Source: Melastoma dodecandrum
Taxonomy: Eukaryota; Streptophyta; Magnoliopsida; Myrtales; Melastomataceae
DNA: 64,000 bases
NCBI GenBank assembly: GCA_029817715.1
Contig: JARUPY010000290.1
Span: forward strand, 434,001 to 498,000
Direction: 5' to 3'
The position numbers and the translations under genes were made by a program. Below are positions 1 to 12,627 of the stretch, piece by piece. The notes under the pieces were generated by a model. The model ran no database searches, was not told the origin of the DNA, and saw only the letters and a list, made by a program, of their open reading frames with translations. Position 1 is the first letter of the stretch. Each line of letters opens with the position of its first letter.

Positions 1-42
1 TCGTTGGCAAAACAACGACAACGATAACACGAGAATAATCCG

Positions 43-235
43 GAGCAAATCTCCATGCGATCCTGAGGCAAATCTCCAAGCGGTCATGGGACAGATCTTC
101 GAACAATCCTGGGGCAAATCTCCGAGTAATCATGGACAAATCTACGAGCAATCCTAGGGCAAATCCCCGACCGATCCAGGGGTAAATCTCTGAGTGATCA
201 TGGACATATCTCCAAACGATACTGGGGCATACCTT
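43..235 (+). repeat. 23-bp tandem repeat, alternating dimer
   Basis: About eight diverged units with a period of 23 bp, anchored on variants of 'gcaaatctcc'/'acaaatctcc' near 44, 68, 91, 114, 136, 159, 182 and 204. Units ending in a variant of 'atcctgggg' tend to alternate with units ending in 'atcatgga', so the real repeat may be a 46-bp dimer. The repeats are continuous and diverged, with no spacers. Confidence 0.75.
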
Positions 236-296
236 CCAACTATCCTGGGACAAGACATAGCAATCTTGGTTAATTCCCCATTGACGAACCAGCGAA

Positions 297-540
297 TCAC
301 ATGAAAAGGAGAAGTACATGAACATCCTAGATAGACAATCAAGACAATCAATACATTTCAAACCAAAGCTTCGGAGCAACATGTCATCAACAACACCACA
401 AATTACATGAAAGAGATACATGAGCGTCCTAGGCAGACAATGAAAACCAAAGCTTCAAAACAACATGTCATCAACAAGACAACAAATTACATGAAAGGGG
501 TACATGAGCGCCCTAGGCAGACAATGAAGACAAACAATAA
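297..540 (+). repeat. about 85-100-bp tandem repeat, three copies
   Basis: Three copies are anchored on 'tacatgagcg(t/c)cctag' and the diverged 'tacatgaacatcctag' at 315, 417 and 501, giving spacings of 102 and 84 bp. Each copy also carries 'aaagcttc' and two carry 'aacatgtcatcaacaa'. The second and third copies are the closest to each other. Confidence 0.75.
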
Positions 541-679
541 AGCTTCATTCAGAACACAACCTTCATCAACAAACTTCTTTACATCCCCAAAGAACTGGGG
601 CAATGAACACCGACAATACACATGAAAAGGGAGAATCACACAGTCATTACTCTCTTCATCAAACTAAGCGAAATTACAT

Positions 680-1380
680 GAGCACATTTCGTTTACGTCC
701 TTTGTCTCGTGGGCAGGTACAAGAGCTCCTCACACGAATGGTACACAACTCCTAGGCAAAGCTTCAAGCCAAAGTGTTGTCGCAATTTCGTCAATCCTTC
801 GATTCCTACGGACGAAGATGCACTGACGAAATTACACAAAAGGGAAGTACCATAACACTTCTTTACCTTTCTTATAAACGAAATTACATGAAGCACATTT
901 CGTTTCTACTCTAAAAGAATCAAGTCGTATAAATACACTTGTTTCCTTTTCATCTGTTTGATAGGCACATGAGCAACCTTATACAACGGATACAAAACCA
1001 GAGTAGTCATTTCGTCAAACCTTCGATTCCATCGGATGAAGATGCAATGACGAAACCATGTAAAAGGGAAGTACCAAAGCCCTACTTCACTTTTCTTACA
1101 AATGAAGTTACATGAGCAAACTTCATTCTTACTCTAACAGAAACAAGTCACATGAACTTACTTGTTTCTCACCACCTATTTGATAGGTACATGAGCTTCC
1201 TTACACAATAGACATCACGCAGGAGTAATCTTCGTCAATCCTTCGATTCCATCGAACGGAGATGCAATGACGAAACACACAAAAGGGAAGTATCAAGGCT
1301 CTACTTCACTTTTCATATAAATGAAGTTACATGAGCAAACTTCATTCTTACTTTAACAAAAACAAGTTACATGAGCTTAC
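680..1380 (+). repeat. about 222-bp tandem repeat, three copies
   Basis: The anchor 'cttcgattcc' occurs at 797, 1021 and 1241 (spacings 224 and 220 bp). Each time it is followed by a variant of 'gatgcaatgacgaaa' and 'aaaagggaagta'. Between anchors each unit carries 'ttacatgagca' and a variant of 'ttcattcttactctaac'. Sequence drift between units is moderate. Confidence 0.8.
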
Positions 1381-1690
1381 TTGTTGTCCGCCCTTTGGCG
1401 AGTGCAGGTACATGAACATCCTTGTATTACGAACAAAGACGCGGGCGGTTGGGTGGAAATTTCGAATCAAAATTCGAGATTACCTTTGTTTATCACCAAG
1501 GATAATTACATTAATTCAATTTTAATACTTTCTCTATGAAACAAGTTACAAGAGCTCACTTGTGTTCCGCCCTTTGGCGAGTGTAGGTACATGAACATCC
1601 TGCGTTACGAACAAAGGCACGGGCGGTCGGGTGGAGGATTCCGAACCAAAGTTTCAAGATTGCCTTCGTTGTCACCAAGGATGATCACAT
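1376..1690 (+). repeat. about 178-bp duplication
   Basis: Two adjacent copies share 'ccgccctttggcgagtg', 'aggtacatgaacatcct', a variant of 'acgggcggt(t/c)gggtgga' and 'caccaaggat'. The copies begin near 1381 and 1559. The unit retains the 'tacatga' core of the upstream repeats, so the arrays probably arose from related material. Confidence 0.7.
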
Positions 1691-3402
1691 CGAAAGGGAG
1701 TATCATCTACACCACTCCCTGACAAATTTCTTATCATTCCCTAGGCGGAGTCAAACCTCCATTTCCCCAGTTGGAGTCGGTTACAAATACCGTATTCCTC
1801 AACAAGAGTAGAATATACAAATATATTCTTCCAGAACGACCATCGAGATGGGCATATTCATCTCATATCCCCAGCGAATACCCAACTTTATTATAATCTC
1901 CCCAAGCGAGAATCAAAGTACATGAGCTAACTTCACCTCCGTCCGTTGTCAACTGTGTAGGCACATGGGTTCCATACAGGACGGTACAAACTCTTAGGCA
2001 ACGGCGTGGGTGGTTGGATGGAAGCCGTTCCGAGTCTAATCTCGAAGACCATGACTGGGGCATGAAACTGCAAACACTTTCCCCGCGAAGCTTGCACAAG
2101 AGCACCACCTTAGTACGACGTCTCCAAAGAGGTTTGCGTACCTAAACCTATTCACTTCTTAAGCATTTGTGTGCCCTTTTGCATATAATTTTAAAAAAAG
2201 CTTGACAATAAGAATACTTTTGGGCGAGAACTGAGAAGGAAAGCCCATTCCCCAAACACTTACCCAAAGAGTGATGAAAGTAAACACTGTGAGGATTTAC
2301 CTACACAAGCGTCCGGATGGACAAGGAATCCTTTGACAAAAGATGATCGTACTGGGATGAGATCGAGCACTTCTTCTATATCCCAAACACAAAACATTGA
2401 CCATTGTTAGCCCTTTCGAGCCAAATTCGAAGTTTCTTTATACAGTATTCCCTCTGAGTCTAAGGACCGCCTCACATAGAGGTAAATGGAGATCCTGTAG
2501 TCAGAAACCGGGAGCAGCGGACCATAGAGGTGACACTTCCTCAAGGTTCAAGTAAAGAAGCACCATCGAGAGACATGCACACCAGTGGAGACGTTTTCAA
2601 AGATAGTTGTCTTCATCAACACAACGAAAATCCCCATGGAGTCCAAAGCACCTCCAACAAAAGTCGACAAAAACAGAAAGTGGGGCAATTTCCTACAAAT
2701 CGTCAAAAAAAAAATATTATCAAAAAAGAAAGCGGGGCAAATCCCATGTTCCAGCAAAGAAAAAGCAGAATCAGCGCAAAGACTAAAGTCTTCAAAAGCA
2801 AAGCGCAAAAAGAAATAAAAGAGCAAATTAAAGCACCAGGGCCAACATGAGCGGTCGCAAAAGCAAAGGCGCTATCTTCCGGGCAAAACAAGGAGAAAGC
2901 ACTCCCCAAAACACATTTCCAAAGCTCTAGTGGACCGGCCATCAATCCCCAACGGCACGTCTCAACGGGCATGCTGTCTGATAGATGGAGAATTCGCTTG
3001 GACGGTGGAACCTCTGTGGTACGACAGCTTCTGATGAGGTCCTTAGACTCATTCCTTCAAAATGACAAATTCAGATTACCTATCCAAAGGCCTTATGCCA
3101 AAACCATATTACAACCCACACAAAGACTCGTTCGACTGGTACATGAGCATCCAAGTTAAGGGAATTCTATAATCCAACTGTGACAGGTTTCAGAAGTAAG
3201 AGCGAGCTGAGATAAAAGTCAGAAGTCCTTCTCTGTTCTCGCTTAGAAGTGATCCTAATAAGCTTCATCAAAATAAATCACGACATGCATGAGTGTTGTG
3301 ATGATACATATTTCATTACCCCAGATTTCACGGGGTCTCGTTTATTACTGACAGTTTTCTTGAGATCCCAAAGTACAGGTCTATCAAGAATACCCTAAGT
3401 CC

Positions 3403-3488
3403 AAAATTTGGGGTATTAATGAAGTTTTTGCGAGAAAATTTTCTTCAAATTCCCTCGCAAAGAGGGGCACTGTAATACCCCAAATTTT
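3403..3488 (+). repeat. 16-bp perfect inverted repeat flanking the polypurine tract
   Basis: The arm at 3403-3418 (aaaatttggggtatta) is the exact reverse complement of 3473-3488 (taataccccaaatttt). The second arm is the first bases of the 3' LTR. The polypurine tract lies in the 54-base loop. Confidence 0.85.
3457..3470 (+). promoter_or_regulatory. polypurine tract of the + strand Gypsy element
   Basis: The sequence gcaaagaggggcac immediately precedes the LTR start TGTAATACCCC at 3471. A purine-rich run next to the 3' LTR is the plus-strand primer used by LTR retrotransposons, and it fixes the orientation of the element. Confidence 0.75.
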
Positions 3489-6403
3489 AATAATAATAAT
3501 AATATAAAATCTGAAAAAAAATTCCCTAATCAATCCGAGATTTTAGGGGGAGATTTTTTTATCTAATTCCTCACTTTCACACGCTATAATCACTTCAATA
3601 AAAAAATATATCGTTCCCATTAAATAATATATCTTACCTTCTTTATCTCGATGAACCTAGACACAATCCACTTCACATTCCCAGCCAAAGTCTCCAATCA
3701 ATCAGGCGACCAGATGGACGTAAAAAATTTCAATCTTTCTCCTTGAGGCAAATCAGAGATTCTCCCTATCGTCATTCAGAGAATTATCATACGATCCCCT
3801 ATCAGACAATTAGAAAAACACACACGGTAAAAAAATATGGGGGGATCTCTCAGATCCTTCTCCTTCCTCATTCTCCTTCCTCAGAGAAAAATCCTCCCAC
3901 TCTTCAGACAATCAGAGATCTCGGAGACGTCTCACCTTGGACGCTCCACCTCTCCGGGAATCGGAGGCCAACTCCTCCTCCCTCTACCTACAACCGGGGG
4001 CCAACTCCTCCTCATACAAATCAATGCCGGAGGCCCTCCTCTCGATCTACATGCAGAAACCGGAGCCAAGGACTCCCCCTCTCCAGTACTGACGAGTCGA
4101 AGCCTCCCGACCAGCCTATCAGCCGACGCCCTCCCGGCGTCGTTCATCCTCCTCGGGCCACCCCGAGGCGAGGTAACCCCCTCGGTGAGACTTCCTCTCA
4201 TTTGCTAATTCCAGCATGCTTCTACCATGTTCGATATGCTGACTCTGTCGTTCCTTTTCTTTTTTGGCCTACCACACACACCATGGGGTGAGGAACGAGC
4301 CTTCAGACAAGGTCGTAACAGCCAAAGGACAAAGGACAGCCGGCGTGCCATCTCCCGTCGACACTTAACCACAACGTAAACAGGTCGTAATCATTTAAAC
4401 TCCTCTCGAAATGCATTTTCATACGTTTTTTAGACCTCAAAGCTTTCACGGTAGCTTTGGGGTCGATTTTGCATTCATTTGTGGCACGAAAGTGTCGGGA
4501 CATCTCCCGGCCTTCTATTTCGATTGTTTTCAGCGGCAACGCCTCAAAAGGCTCTTTTTTTTAAAGAGGTTACGGACATTTTCGAACCTCGAACCCAAAA
4601 GGTCAAATGATCTACAATGAGTGATGATCTTGGGAATATTTTTATTTTAATTTTTGGTTAATCGATGACCAAGATATGCCCCCCGAAACTAGCGCCACCT
4701 TCGCTGGCCGCAACAGAGCAGTCTGTCGCATTGTTACTTCCGGGGACATTGCTGGAGATCTAACCGTTGGATCTTGTTCAAACTTTTTGACCAGAAACTA
4801 GACTTCAATATAATTGTTTTCATATATTAACTAACCGTTGAAGTTTCTATAATGATAAGATACGACCTCGTGAACAGACTGTACATCAAGTGAGGTCTGC
4901 CGAGCGTCGCTACTTTACTCTTTGCACAATACTCACGGATCAAACCTTTGGAGTGTACTTAAATTTTGTAAATATGTTCTTCACTTAATCATGTTGATTT
5001 TTACATTTCATACATATTTTTTCACTATGTGGATGAAAAGATATCAATTTTTGTTCCAACGGCTCAGATCTGCAAAACTGGACAAGCTATTTCTATTACT
5101 TTCAATTTTTGCACGAGCATATCTTTCGATCCAACCGTTGGATCCATGTGGAATTTTACACACGAATTCTTCATTGCCTTACCTTTCTGTGAAATCCTTT
5201 TGCACTCCGATCGGATATTCGAGGACCATGATATGATAGGAATAACGCTGTCGGTGCAAACTGTTCCGCTTTTCCGGACAGCCAATTTAGTTCCTTGATC
5301 TTGTGAGATTGCACCGTTAGATTTTTATAAAATTTTACATGCAAACTCGCCATTAAGTTTTGGATCTTTTGCTTTAAATTTTGATTAAATCGGACAATCC
5401 GAGTCAAAGTTATAGATCGCTTTCTGAACTATGCGTAATTCGTATTCGTTGTGTTTTGTGATTATACAACTCTTATTATTTGAACATTCTAACCAAATTT
5501 CCATTTTATATTATATGAAAAATCTACAAACGATTTCGAGGATTCGACAAAGCGACTCTGAGGACACCCGTGGTGGAGGTACGTCACCAAAGTGGCCCAA
5601 CTGATAAGCCTTAGCAGATGACATGCCATCCCGGCGGGCCACAGGTACAAAGGGGAGGTGCGGGCCTCCCGAAAAAGATAGAAAATCCACTTGTAACGGG
5701 CCGTGGGCCCAAGTGTATAGGCCCACGGTCACCATCCTTCCCCGCCCCCTTTGATTTAAATAATTGTCTGTACTTGTCCGCATGCCTTAGGCCCATAGGT
5801 TTATTGTCGCATGTTGTTTGCTATCAACAAACATGAGTTCGGGTCCAAAGCCTGAATCGGGTCCAACGCCCGTAAAACATTGACATGAGTCCGGAGTCAT
5901 GCCCGGATCGGGTCCAACGCCCGTTAAACAAAAGCAAATATTTTGGTGCAAACGCCACCTCCCTTTTTCGCATGTTAGAATGTAAGAGTTAGTAAATAGG
6001 AATCCCCAAACCAACTGTTTTTTCCGACTTAAACAGCTTTTATAAATAAAGTCGGTGGCGACTCCGTTTAGTTTACCTAGGTTAAACAACAAAAACCTTT
6101 TTTACGGAGCCATCATGGATGAGGAACGGACGACACGAGCCGTTCCCGATTTCTCCCGAAAGTTCCTTCTTCGGAACATGCTCCGCCTTTCGCCCGCCGC
6201 CTCTTAGGAAAACAGAGACGGTCAGCGAGGGCCCAGGGCCCGAGCAGGCCCAGTTAGGAACCCAGGGAGGGATCACCCAATTCCCTTCCGCAGCGTCCGA
6301 CGCTCGAGTCGTGACGTCGACCGGTTGGGCCTTGGGGAGCGGGCCCGGATCCTCGGGTCGTTCGGACCGCCTCGCGCGTGCTAGTCCGGAAGGCGCGCGT
6401 ACA
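3471..6403 (+). mobile_element. 3' LTR of the Tat/Ogre-type element (2,933 bp)
   Basis: The LTR begins TGTAATACCCC right after the polypurine tract and ends ...gcgcgcgtaca at 6403. Its last ~800 bases (about 5600-6403) match, in opposite orientation, the U5-side part of the - strand Tat/Ogre LTRs at 34425-35848 and 41752-43174. Shared phrases include a 'gtcggtggcgactccg' core, 'ccgccccctttgatttaaataattgt' variants and the terminal gcgcgcgtac. Those copies end at independently proven borders, which supports this end. ORFs within it (for example 3743-4291, proline-rich) have no recognisable domain. The matching 5' LTR is outside the window, so no target-site duplication can be checked. Confidence 0.75.
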
Positions 6404-8507
6404 GGTGTTTTGTCGTATTATCACGAGCCTCGGACAATAATGAGATTTTTTATTTTATTTTTCCAAGGGGATGATGCAAAGTCAACTATTGGAAGCACGA
6501 TTGTTTCCATGGAAAAGATCAAAATCACAAAGCACATGCGACGGAATTTTTTTATATAGTTATGCTTTTCGCTCTTAAATAATGGGGTTGCTTACTCGAT
6601 GACCCTCCTCCTATTCACAATCACATCCGACGAATGAAGAAAAACACTAGGAGACAAAAAGGGGATGCGTGTTCCAACAACAATGCATACAGACTGAGTC
6701 AAAAGCTCCAACAGAAATAGCGTTTCTACCTTCATTCACGTCACGTAGTGAGATTTTCGTTGTTCTTTTCTAATCACGGTTTCAGGCCAGCGGTCCAAAT
6801 CTTAATCGAATTCACATGTTATCCCAATTGAATGAGTCGACGGCCATCACGGTCGCGGTCGCCGCCGCCACCTCGTTCATTTTCTCGTCGTTGACACTAA
6901 AGCAAAATAGTAGTAATAAATTAAAATCTTCCTAAGAAACATAAAGTTTAATTAATGTTCGGTCAAATCAAATTGTGGAAATCTCCAATTAAATAAAGAC
7001 AAAAAGAAAACAAACAATTTGGAGGATGAAAGGGAGACAAAGACAAAAAAAAAAAAGAGTACAAGTGGCTCAAATACAATTAATCTAATACTATGATTAA
7101 AAAGAAGTCCGATTCCTCGAACTAGGTGGAACAGCTATATGCTATGCACACGTCCTAAAGAAGTTTTCCATTTACTACATTCAATGTTCTTGTAACTAGA
7201 CATACTTACTCGTACAACGACTCACCAGAGACATCAGAGCGCAACAACCCGTCACCTCCCTTACCCTAGTTATAGAGTCTACATCGTACTAACCCGTGGA
7301 TCTCACCTATCCAACTCTCATATTCGAAGCTCTGGACAACTCGTCTATTTATAATAGACAATAGAATCTAGGACAATTTCTTTCCGATATCCCCTAATAT
7401 CACACGAAATCTTATGTGATATTACCTACCAGATTCTCCAAGATTTCAACTTCGGATCACGTTCCTAACATTAATACATAAAGGATTCAAGCTGGTGGTT
7501 GAGATTTAAGATGAGGATTCAAAGCAATGCGATGATATTAGCTAGGATCGAGTAATGAACCATCATACGCGTAATGATCATACGTAGCCCGACGCGCCGC
7601 CAATTCCCGACCCCGTCAGAAAATTTCCTCCGGCATTTCTACAACCACTAAAAAGTCCAAATGATATAATTAATGACCGTGTTCATATCATATTTCTTGA
7701 ACAACCGTTCCGATTAGACAGACTGCTGCTCCTGCTCCTGCTACATTTCCCACACCACCAACTCCGTCATATTTATTACACGCGGGTGACTTCTGTGTAA
7801 GAAAATATGGAAATAATTTCGTAGGCATCCTCGGCGAGAGTGCGATAAACAAACCAAGATTATCATATGGACGAGTGATACATGGTAAGCGGTGAAAATG
7901 TTCGGAGAGTCGGATAGAGGGGTTTCTACGGGGACTCGGGGTGAAACTTTCTTGGGGCTTGTAATCGTGTAACTCGTTTGTTATAGTGGAATCTCAATGA
8001 GGGCTTCCCCGTGGACGTAGGCCGATTTGGGTCGAACCACGTAAATCTGTGTGTTTGGACATCGTCCTCGTTATGCTTTCCGCTTTTGTCATCGACACCA
8101 GCGGTTTCCGCCCCAACAATTGACTTGGGACTTCCTCAACATTCAAGTGCCGAATCGTCGTCCGGTCATCTAGTGTGAATCGGGATCAACCTCATGTGAT
8201 CATATCATGTACTGTGATTATATTTTTTAAGTACTGTGAAACGGGCGAAGTAGACCCGGCGTTGGATATAAAGGATGCGTAGACCTTTTATACCTTTAAA
8301 AAATAATGGCTAGGGTTGGTGCGTTCATCTCAATGAATGTGACTTCATTCTCGGTCAAACAATGAATCCTCTTTAATTTAGTTTGTTTAATTATACAAAA
8401 AGGGTGCAGGTAGTTGTTTTTAATCTTTCCTTCCAAAGCCTTTAAGGACAAACCTTCGGACTCTTCCTTTCCTTCCTTGTGATAAATTATATGCATGTAT
8501 GTGTGTG
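6404..8507. other. intergenic region upstream of the first ABCG gene
   Basis: No gene or recognisable mobile element was seen. The sequence is of mixed composition with A-rich runs near 7040-7060. It presumably holds the distal promoter of the ABCG gene that starts at 8580. Confidence 0.5.
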
Positions 8508-8515
8508 TATATATA
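8508..8515 (+). promoter_or_regulatory. TATA box of the first ABCG gene
   Basis: TATATATA lies 65 bases upstream of the start codon at 8580, in a spacing that would place transcription start near 8540. The second ABCG gene has a similar box in nearly the same position. A short in-frame ATG at 8538 is closed by a stop at 8571 and is not part of the protein. Confidence 0.55.
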
Positions 8516-8579
8516 GGCATCGACAGCACGAGTCTCTATGCTCATCGGAGAAGCTCTTGTATCCTTGTCTTAGCAGAAA

Positions 8580-11500
8580 ATGGACCCCTCCGTTTTACCA
8601 GCTCCGACCAATGTGCTGAGGTGGTCCCCCAGCCCGACCCAATCCCCGCGCCCTTCCAGGCCTCCTCCATTTGCGGGTGGCCATCAAAGAATCGGGGATT
8701 TAGAGATGCAAAGCCTCTCTTCTGATTCCCCCGAGGGCTCCGCACGACGGGTCTTCCCTTTCAGTTTTGATCATCGGCATGACGATGAACATATCCGCCC
8801 CGAACTGCGGCTCAGGACCGAAATCCTCCCTACCGAGGCTGCTGGACGGACACGTTTAGAGAATCAAGCTGACTCCATGTCAAGCAGGAAGTCAGCTGGT
8901 GGTGTTTACTTGACATGGGAGGACCTGTGGGTGACCGTGCCCGACCGGAAGGAGAAGGGTTCTTCCCGCCCCATCTTGGAGGGGCTGACGGGGTTCGCTG
9001 AGCCAGGAAGGGTCCTGGCAATCATGGGCCCTTCCGGCTCCGGCAAGTCAACTCTTCTCGACGGTCTTGCAGGTAACGTATCAATGGCGCGGTTAGCTTA
9101 AAAAGCTCCATCGATTGATTCCTAAAAACGAGGTTTTTGTTTTTTTGTTTTTGTTTTCCACGACGAGAACATAATAAGATTTCACGTTAACGCAAAAGTC
9201 AACTGCTGTTTAAGTATATACGTTTAAAAAGAATGCTAGTTTAATTTATATTGTCCGTAGAAAAAAGATGGTATAAAAACCAGTCAAGCTACCAGTCATT
9301 CCGGGTTTATTCGGAGAAACTTCGAAATCGAATTTGGTTCCGATCTAGTTCGAGTTCAAGCTACTCAAATATTCTAGTCCTGTTCAATCTAATAAGAATA
9401 CTCGATTAATAGAGTTTGCAAGTATATCTCATGTTTGTAGAACAAACCTCAAGTTAATTTTTGAATTACTCGAAATTTTTTAACCAGTTTGAAAAGAAAG
9501 AATACTTTGAAGGATAGGCGGTGACAAATTATTAAGATGTATCATTCCTAAAACCTTAACATAGGTAACAATTACTTAAAAAGTTTTTGTATGTGAACAT
9601 TGAACAACTTGCAATGAATCCCCTTTCTGAACTCGTCCTATTATATTCCCAAAAAACTATGGACTGGTCAAAGCCAGATCAAACTCAACACACTCTCATC
9701 CCCACAAACGTTGAATCTCATTGACATTGTGAGATCGCTAAAACAGTGAAGAGGGTGATTGATGGTAGGCAATCCCTTGAAACTTCCCCCCTAAATAGCA
9801 GAATTGCTGTTGCTAATGCTCTTGGTTGTCCCTTTGCTGTAACAACCAGCCAGGCATTATTCCCTGATTCTTAGTTAATAATGGAGATGAGGTTTGGGTG
9901 AATGCAGGAAGGTTGAGCTCGGGAACAAGTCATAAAGGTCGAATCATGGTCAACGGTCGCCAACAACGCCTCTCTTTCGGAGTTTCTGTAAAGAACGACA
10001 TCCGATTTCCTCTTGATATCTTACCATGTTTGCAAGTTTAGTCGGACCTACGCCCAACAGGGCGGCTGCGACGATAACTAAGACTTAGGCCGAATATTAT
10101 TACTTCTTCTACGTTTTTAGTAAAAAAAAAAAACGAAGCGAATAACGAACGGCAAGCGAAAAACGTATAGAAATAACAGATAAAAAAACTCTGCTGCTAA
10201 AGCATTAATAATCTTTCAATGCATCCTAAACCTTTTTCCTACTTGTATTAGAAAATGCTTTGCTGTGGACATTTATAGAAACATTTCTGGCAGGCTTACG
10301 TGACACAGGATGATACCTTGATGACAACACTGACTGTAAGAGAAGCCGTCAACTACTCTGCTCAGCTCCAGTTGCCGGATTCCATGTCTACTTCCGAGAA
10401 AAGGGAACGGGCAGAGGCCACCATCCGAGAGATGGGCCTTCAGGATGCAATGGACACTAGAATCGGCGGGTGGAGCAGCAAGGGCCTGAGTGGTGGCCAG
10501 AAGCGGAGGGTCAGCATCTGCATTGAGATCCTTACTCATCCTAAGCTCCTCTTCCTCGACGAGCCCACCAGCGGTCTAGACAGTGCTGCATCCTACCATG
10601 TCATGAGCCGCATCGTTAGGCTAGCGCAACGCAATGCCAGGACAGTAATCGCATCGATACATCAGCCAAGCAGCGAAGTGTTTGATCTCTTTCACCATCT
10701 CTGCTTGCTCTCCTCTGGAAGGACTGTTTATTTCGGGCCCACCTCCATGGCAGAACAGGTATCTTCGCTTCGCGGTGATCACGGTTGCTTTTGTTAAAGA
10801 TTTGGTGAAATCAAATAAAATATTAATTACTCTTTCTGTAGTTCTTTGCATCAAATGGTTTACCCTGCCCAAGTCTGAGGAGTCCATCTGAGCACTACCT
10901 TCGGACCATCAACCAGGACTTTGATCAGGTACGAGTCACACCCTTCTTTAAATCCTTTTATATCGCCGTCTTTCCATTTGTGCACCCATGTCACTCGACT
11001 TCTCACGCAGGACATCGAACAAGGAAGTCATGGATTAAGCGCAAAGGAAGCTATTGATATCCTTGTCAAATCATACGAGGTATCTCACATATCCGAGGAA
11101 GTTCGGCTGCAGGTGTCCAAGATCAATGATCAGGTAAAACATTTGTGTATATGACAAGACCATGTTCTCACACTAAAATGTGGTCTCCGCCTAATATTAA
11201 ATTTCTTCATAATGCTAGAGTGAAATTAGGATTTCAGAGAGGAGAGGCGGCCAAGCAAGCTTCATCACTCAGAGCCTTGTTTTAACGAGAAGATCCTTTG
11301 TCAACATGTACCGCAACTGGGGCTACTACTGGCTTCGATTCGCAATTTACATTGCTTTATGCCTTTGTGTCGGAACAATCTTTTATGACATTGGACTAAC
11401 CTACGGCTCCATTCAGGTAATTACATGAAGCAAAATCTTTTGAAAAGGACAACCATGAATCTTTCTATGCGAAAAGCGTAATCACAGGGTACTAATTGGA

Positions 11501-12291
11501 CGTATAAATGAATGCAGGCAAGGGGGGCAATGCTCATGTTCGTCGCCACATTCCTCACCTTCATGGCAATTGGCGGATTCCCTTCCTTTGTTGAAGATAT
11601 GAAAGTCAGTTCTATCCCCCTTCTCCACCATTTTTCTGCACCATCATGTCTTGTGGTGGTTATTGAAACTGATGTGGCGTTCTCATATTTCCAGATCTTC
11701 GGAAGGGAAAGACTGAATGGCCACTATGGCGTTGGGCCCTTTGTTATCAGCAACACCCTATCATCCACGCCATATCTTCTACTCATCTCCGTAATACCGG
11801 GTGCCATTGCCTACTACTTGACGGGCCTGCAAAGGAGCTTCGAACATTTTGCTTATTTTGCACTGCTCCTCTTCGTATGCATGATACTGGTGGAAAGCCT
11901 GATGATGAACATCGCAAGCATCGTGCCGGACTTCCTGATGGGAATAATAACCGGGGCTGGGATACAGGGTGTCATGATGCTGAACGGCGGGTTCTTTCGG
12001 CTACCGAATGACCTTCCGAAGCCATTCTGGAGGTACCCCATGTACTACATCGCGTTCCACAAGTACACCAACCAAGGTTTCTACAAGAACGAGTTTTTGG
12101 GGCTGACTTTTCCGGGAGAACAAGCCGGAGCCGGCGCGAGTACGATGACTGGGGAGCAAGTCCTTAGGAGCTTCTGGGAGATGGAGACGGGATACTCCAA
12201 GTGGGTCGATCTGGCTATCTTACTGGGGATGGTGGTTGTGTACAGGCTGATGTTCTTTGGAGTAGTTAAGACGAAGGAGAAGATGAAATGA
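8580..12291 (+). CDS. half-size ABC transporter, G family (ABCG11/WBC-like), first tandem copy
   Basis: Eight exons: 8580-9072, 9908-9987, 10294-10758, 10842-10928, 11011-11133, 11219-11416, 11518-11604, 11695-12291. The reading frame is continuous and encodes 709 residues, the usual length for this family. An N-terminal nucleotide-binding domain shows Walker A GPSGSGKS (150-157), Q-loop Gln196, signature LSGGQ (256-260), Walker B LLFLDEP with Asp280/Glu281, and the switch His314 in [10 protein letters not shown]. The membrane domain (about 417-709) carries the conserved [11 protein letters not shown] and ERLNGHYGV blocks. Plant ABCG half-transporters of the ABCG11-15 group dimerise in the plasma membrane and export cuticular lipids or related compounds; the substrate here cannot be told from sequence. 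Exon 6 begins at 11219, not at the nearer AG at 11237, because only that acceptor keeps the frame. No defects were seen. Confidence 0.93.
11605..11694 (+). other. stop-free 90-base intron in the first ABCG gene
   Basis: Intron 7 is 30 codons long, a multiple of three, and has no stop in the gene's frame. Its donor is GTCAGT and its acceptor ends TTTCCAG. The aligned intron of the second ABCG gene (21867-21948) is 82 bases and would break the frame, and the flanking exons join precisely in the conserved EDMK-(I/V)F block. It is therefore an intron, although its retention would insert 30 residues rather than truncate the protein. Confidence 0.8.
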
Positions 12292-12627
12292 AGCCACTGG
12301 TGATGATCTTCCTAAAGCTCCTCTCTTCATAAATGTCGTTGATAATTACTAGTTCCTGTGAGGACATGTCAGTATCGATCTAAATGAAAAAGATGGGGAA
12401 ATATGTTGAATTTTGTGTTGCTTTTACTATGATGACCATCATAAATCTGATAAAAATGAGATTCGAATTAAAAGATTTAATACCCACAAGACAGACACAT
12501 CATTTGTACCTTTTTGCATATAAGCGCCTTCTAACTCCCATCAAAACGCAAATGCTTAAACCAAAACAATGACTCGAGTTATCCGGGCAATCACCTATCT
12601 AGCTAGGATAGCATACCTAATACACTA
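12292..12627. other. 3' flank of the first ABCG gene
   Basis: This stretch holds the 3' untranslated region and intergenic sequence. No canonical AATAAA was seen close to the stop codon. The small ORF at 12384-12572 has no recognisable feature. Confidence 0.4.

Larger units (their letters stand above)
1..3470 (+). mobile_element. 3' untranslated part of a Tat/Ogre-type Gypsy retrotransposon
   Basis: This stretch lies directly upstream of a polypurine tract and a 3' LTR, so it is read as the internal 3' end of a + strand element whose coding part lies left of the window. No integrase or reverse transcriptase can be recognised in it. It is made largely of short tandem repeats of several periods (listed separately) that share the phrase 'tacatgag'. 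Tat-lineage elements are known for long, fast-changing 3' untranslated regions that generate tandem repeats, which fits. The small ORFs here (for example 407-625 and 2530-2850) are by-products of the repeats or have no recognisable domain. Confidence 0.7.

Noticed and set aside
43..235. Regular short repeats that could suggest a CRISPR array
   Set aside because: The units are contiguous, diverged 23-bp tandem repeats without unique spacers, inside a plant retrotransposon.
3743..4291. 182-codon proline-rich ORF
   Set aside because: It lies inside an LTR, overlaps other open frames, and has no recognisable domain.
11238..11416. Alternative acceptor at 11237 for ABCG exon 6
   Set aside because: It would shift the frame and reach a stop within 16 codons. 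The acceptor before 11219 keeps the frame and matches the paralogue.
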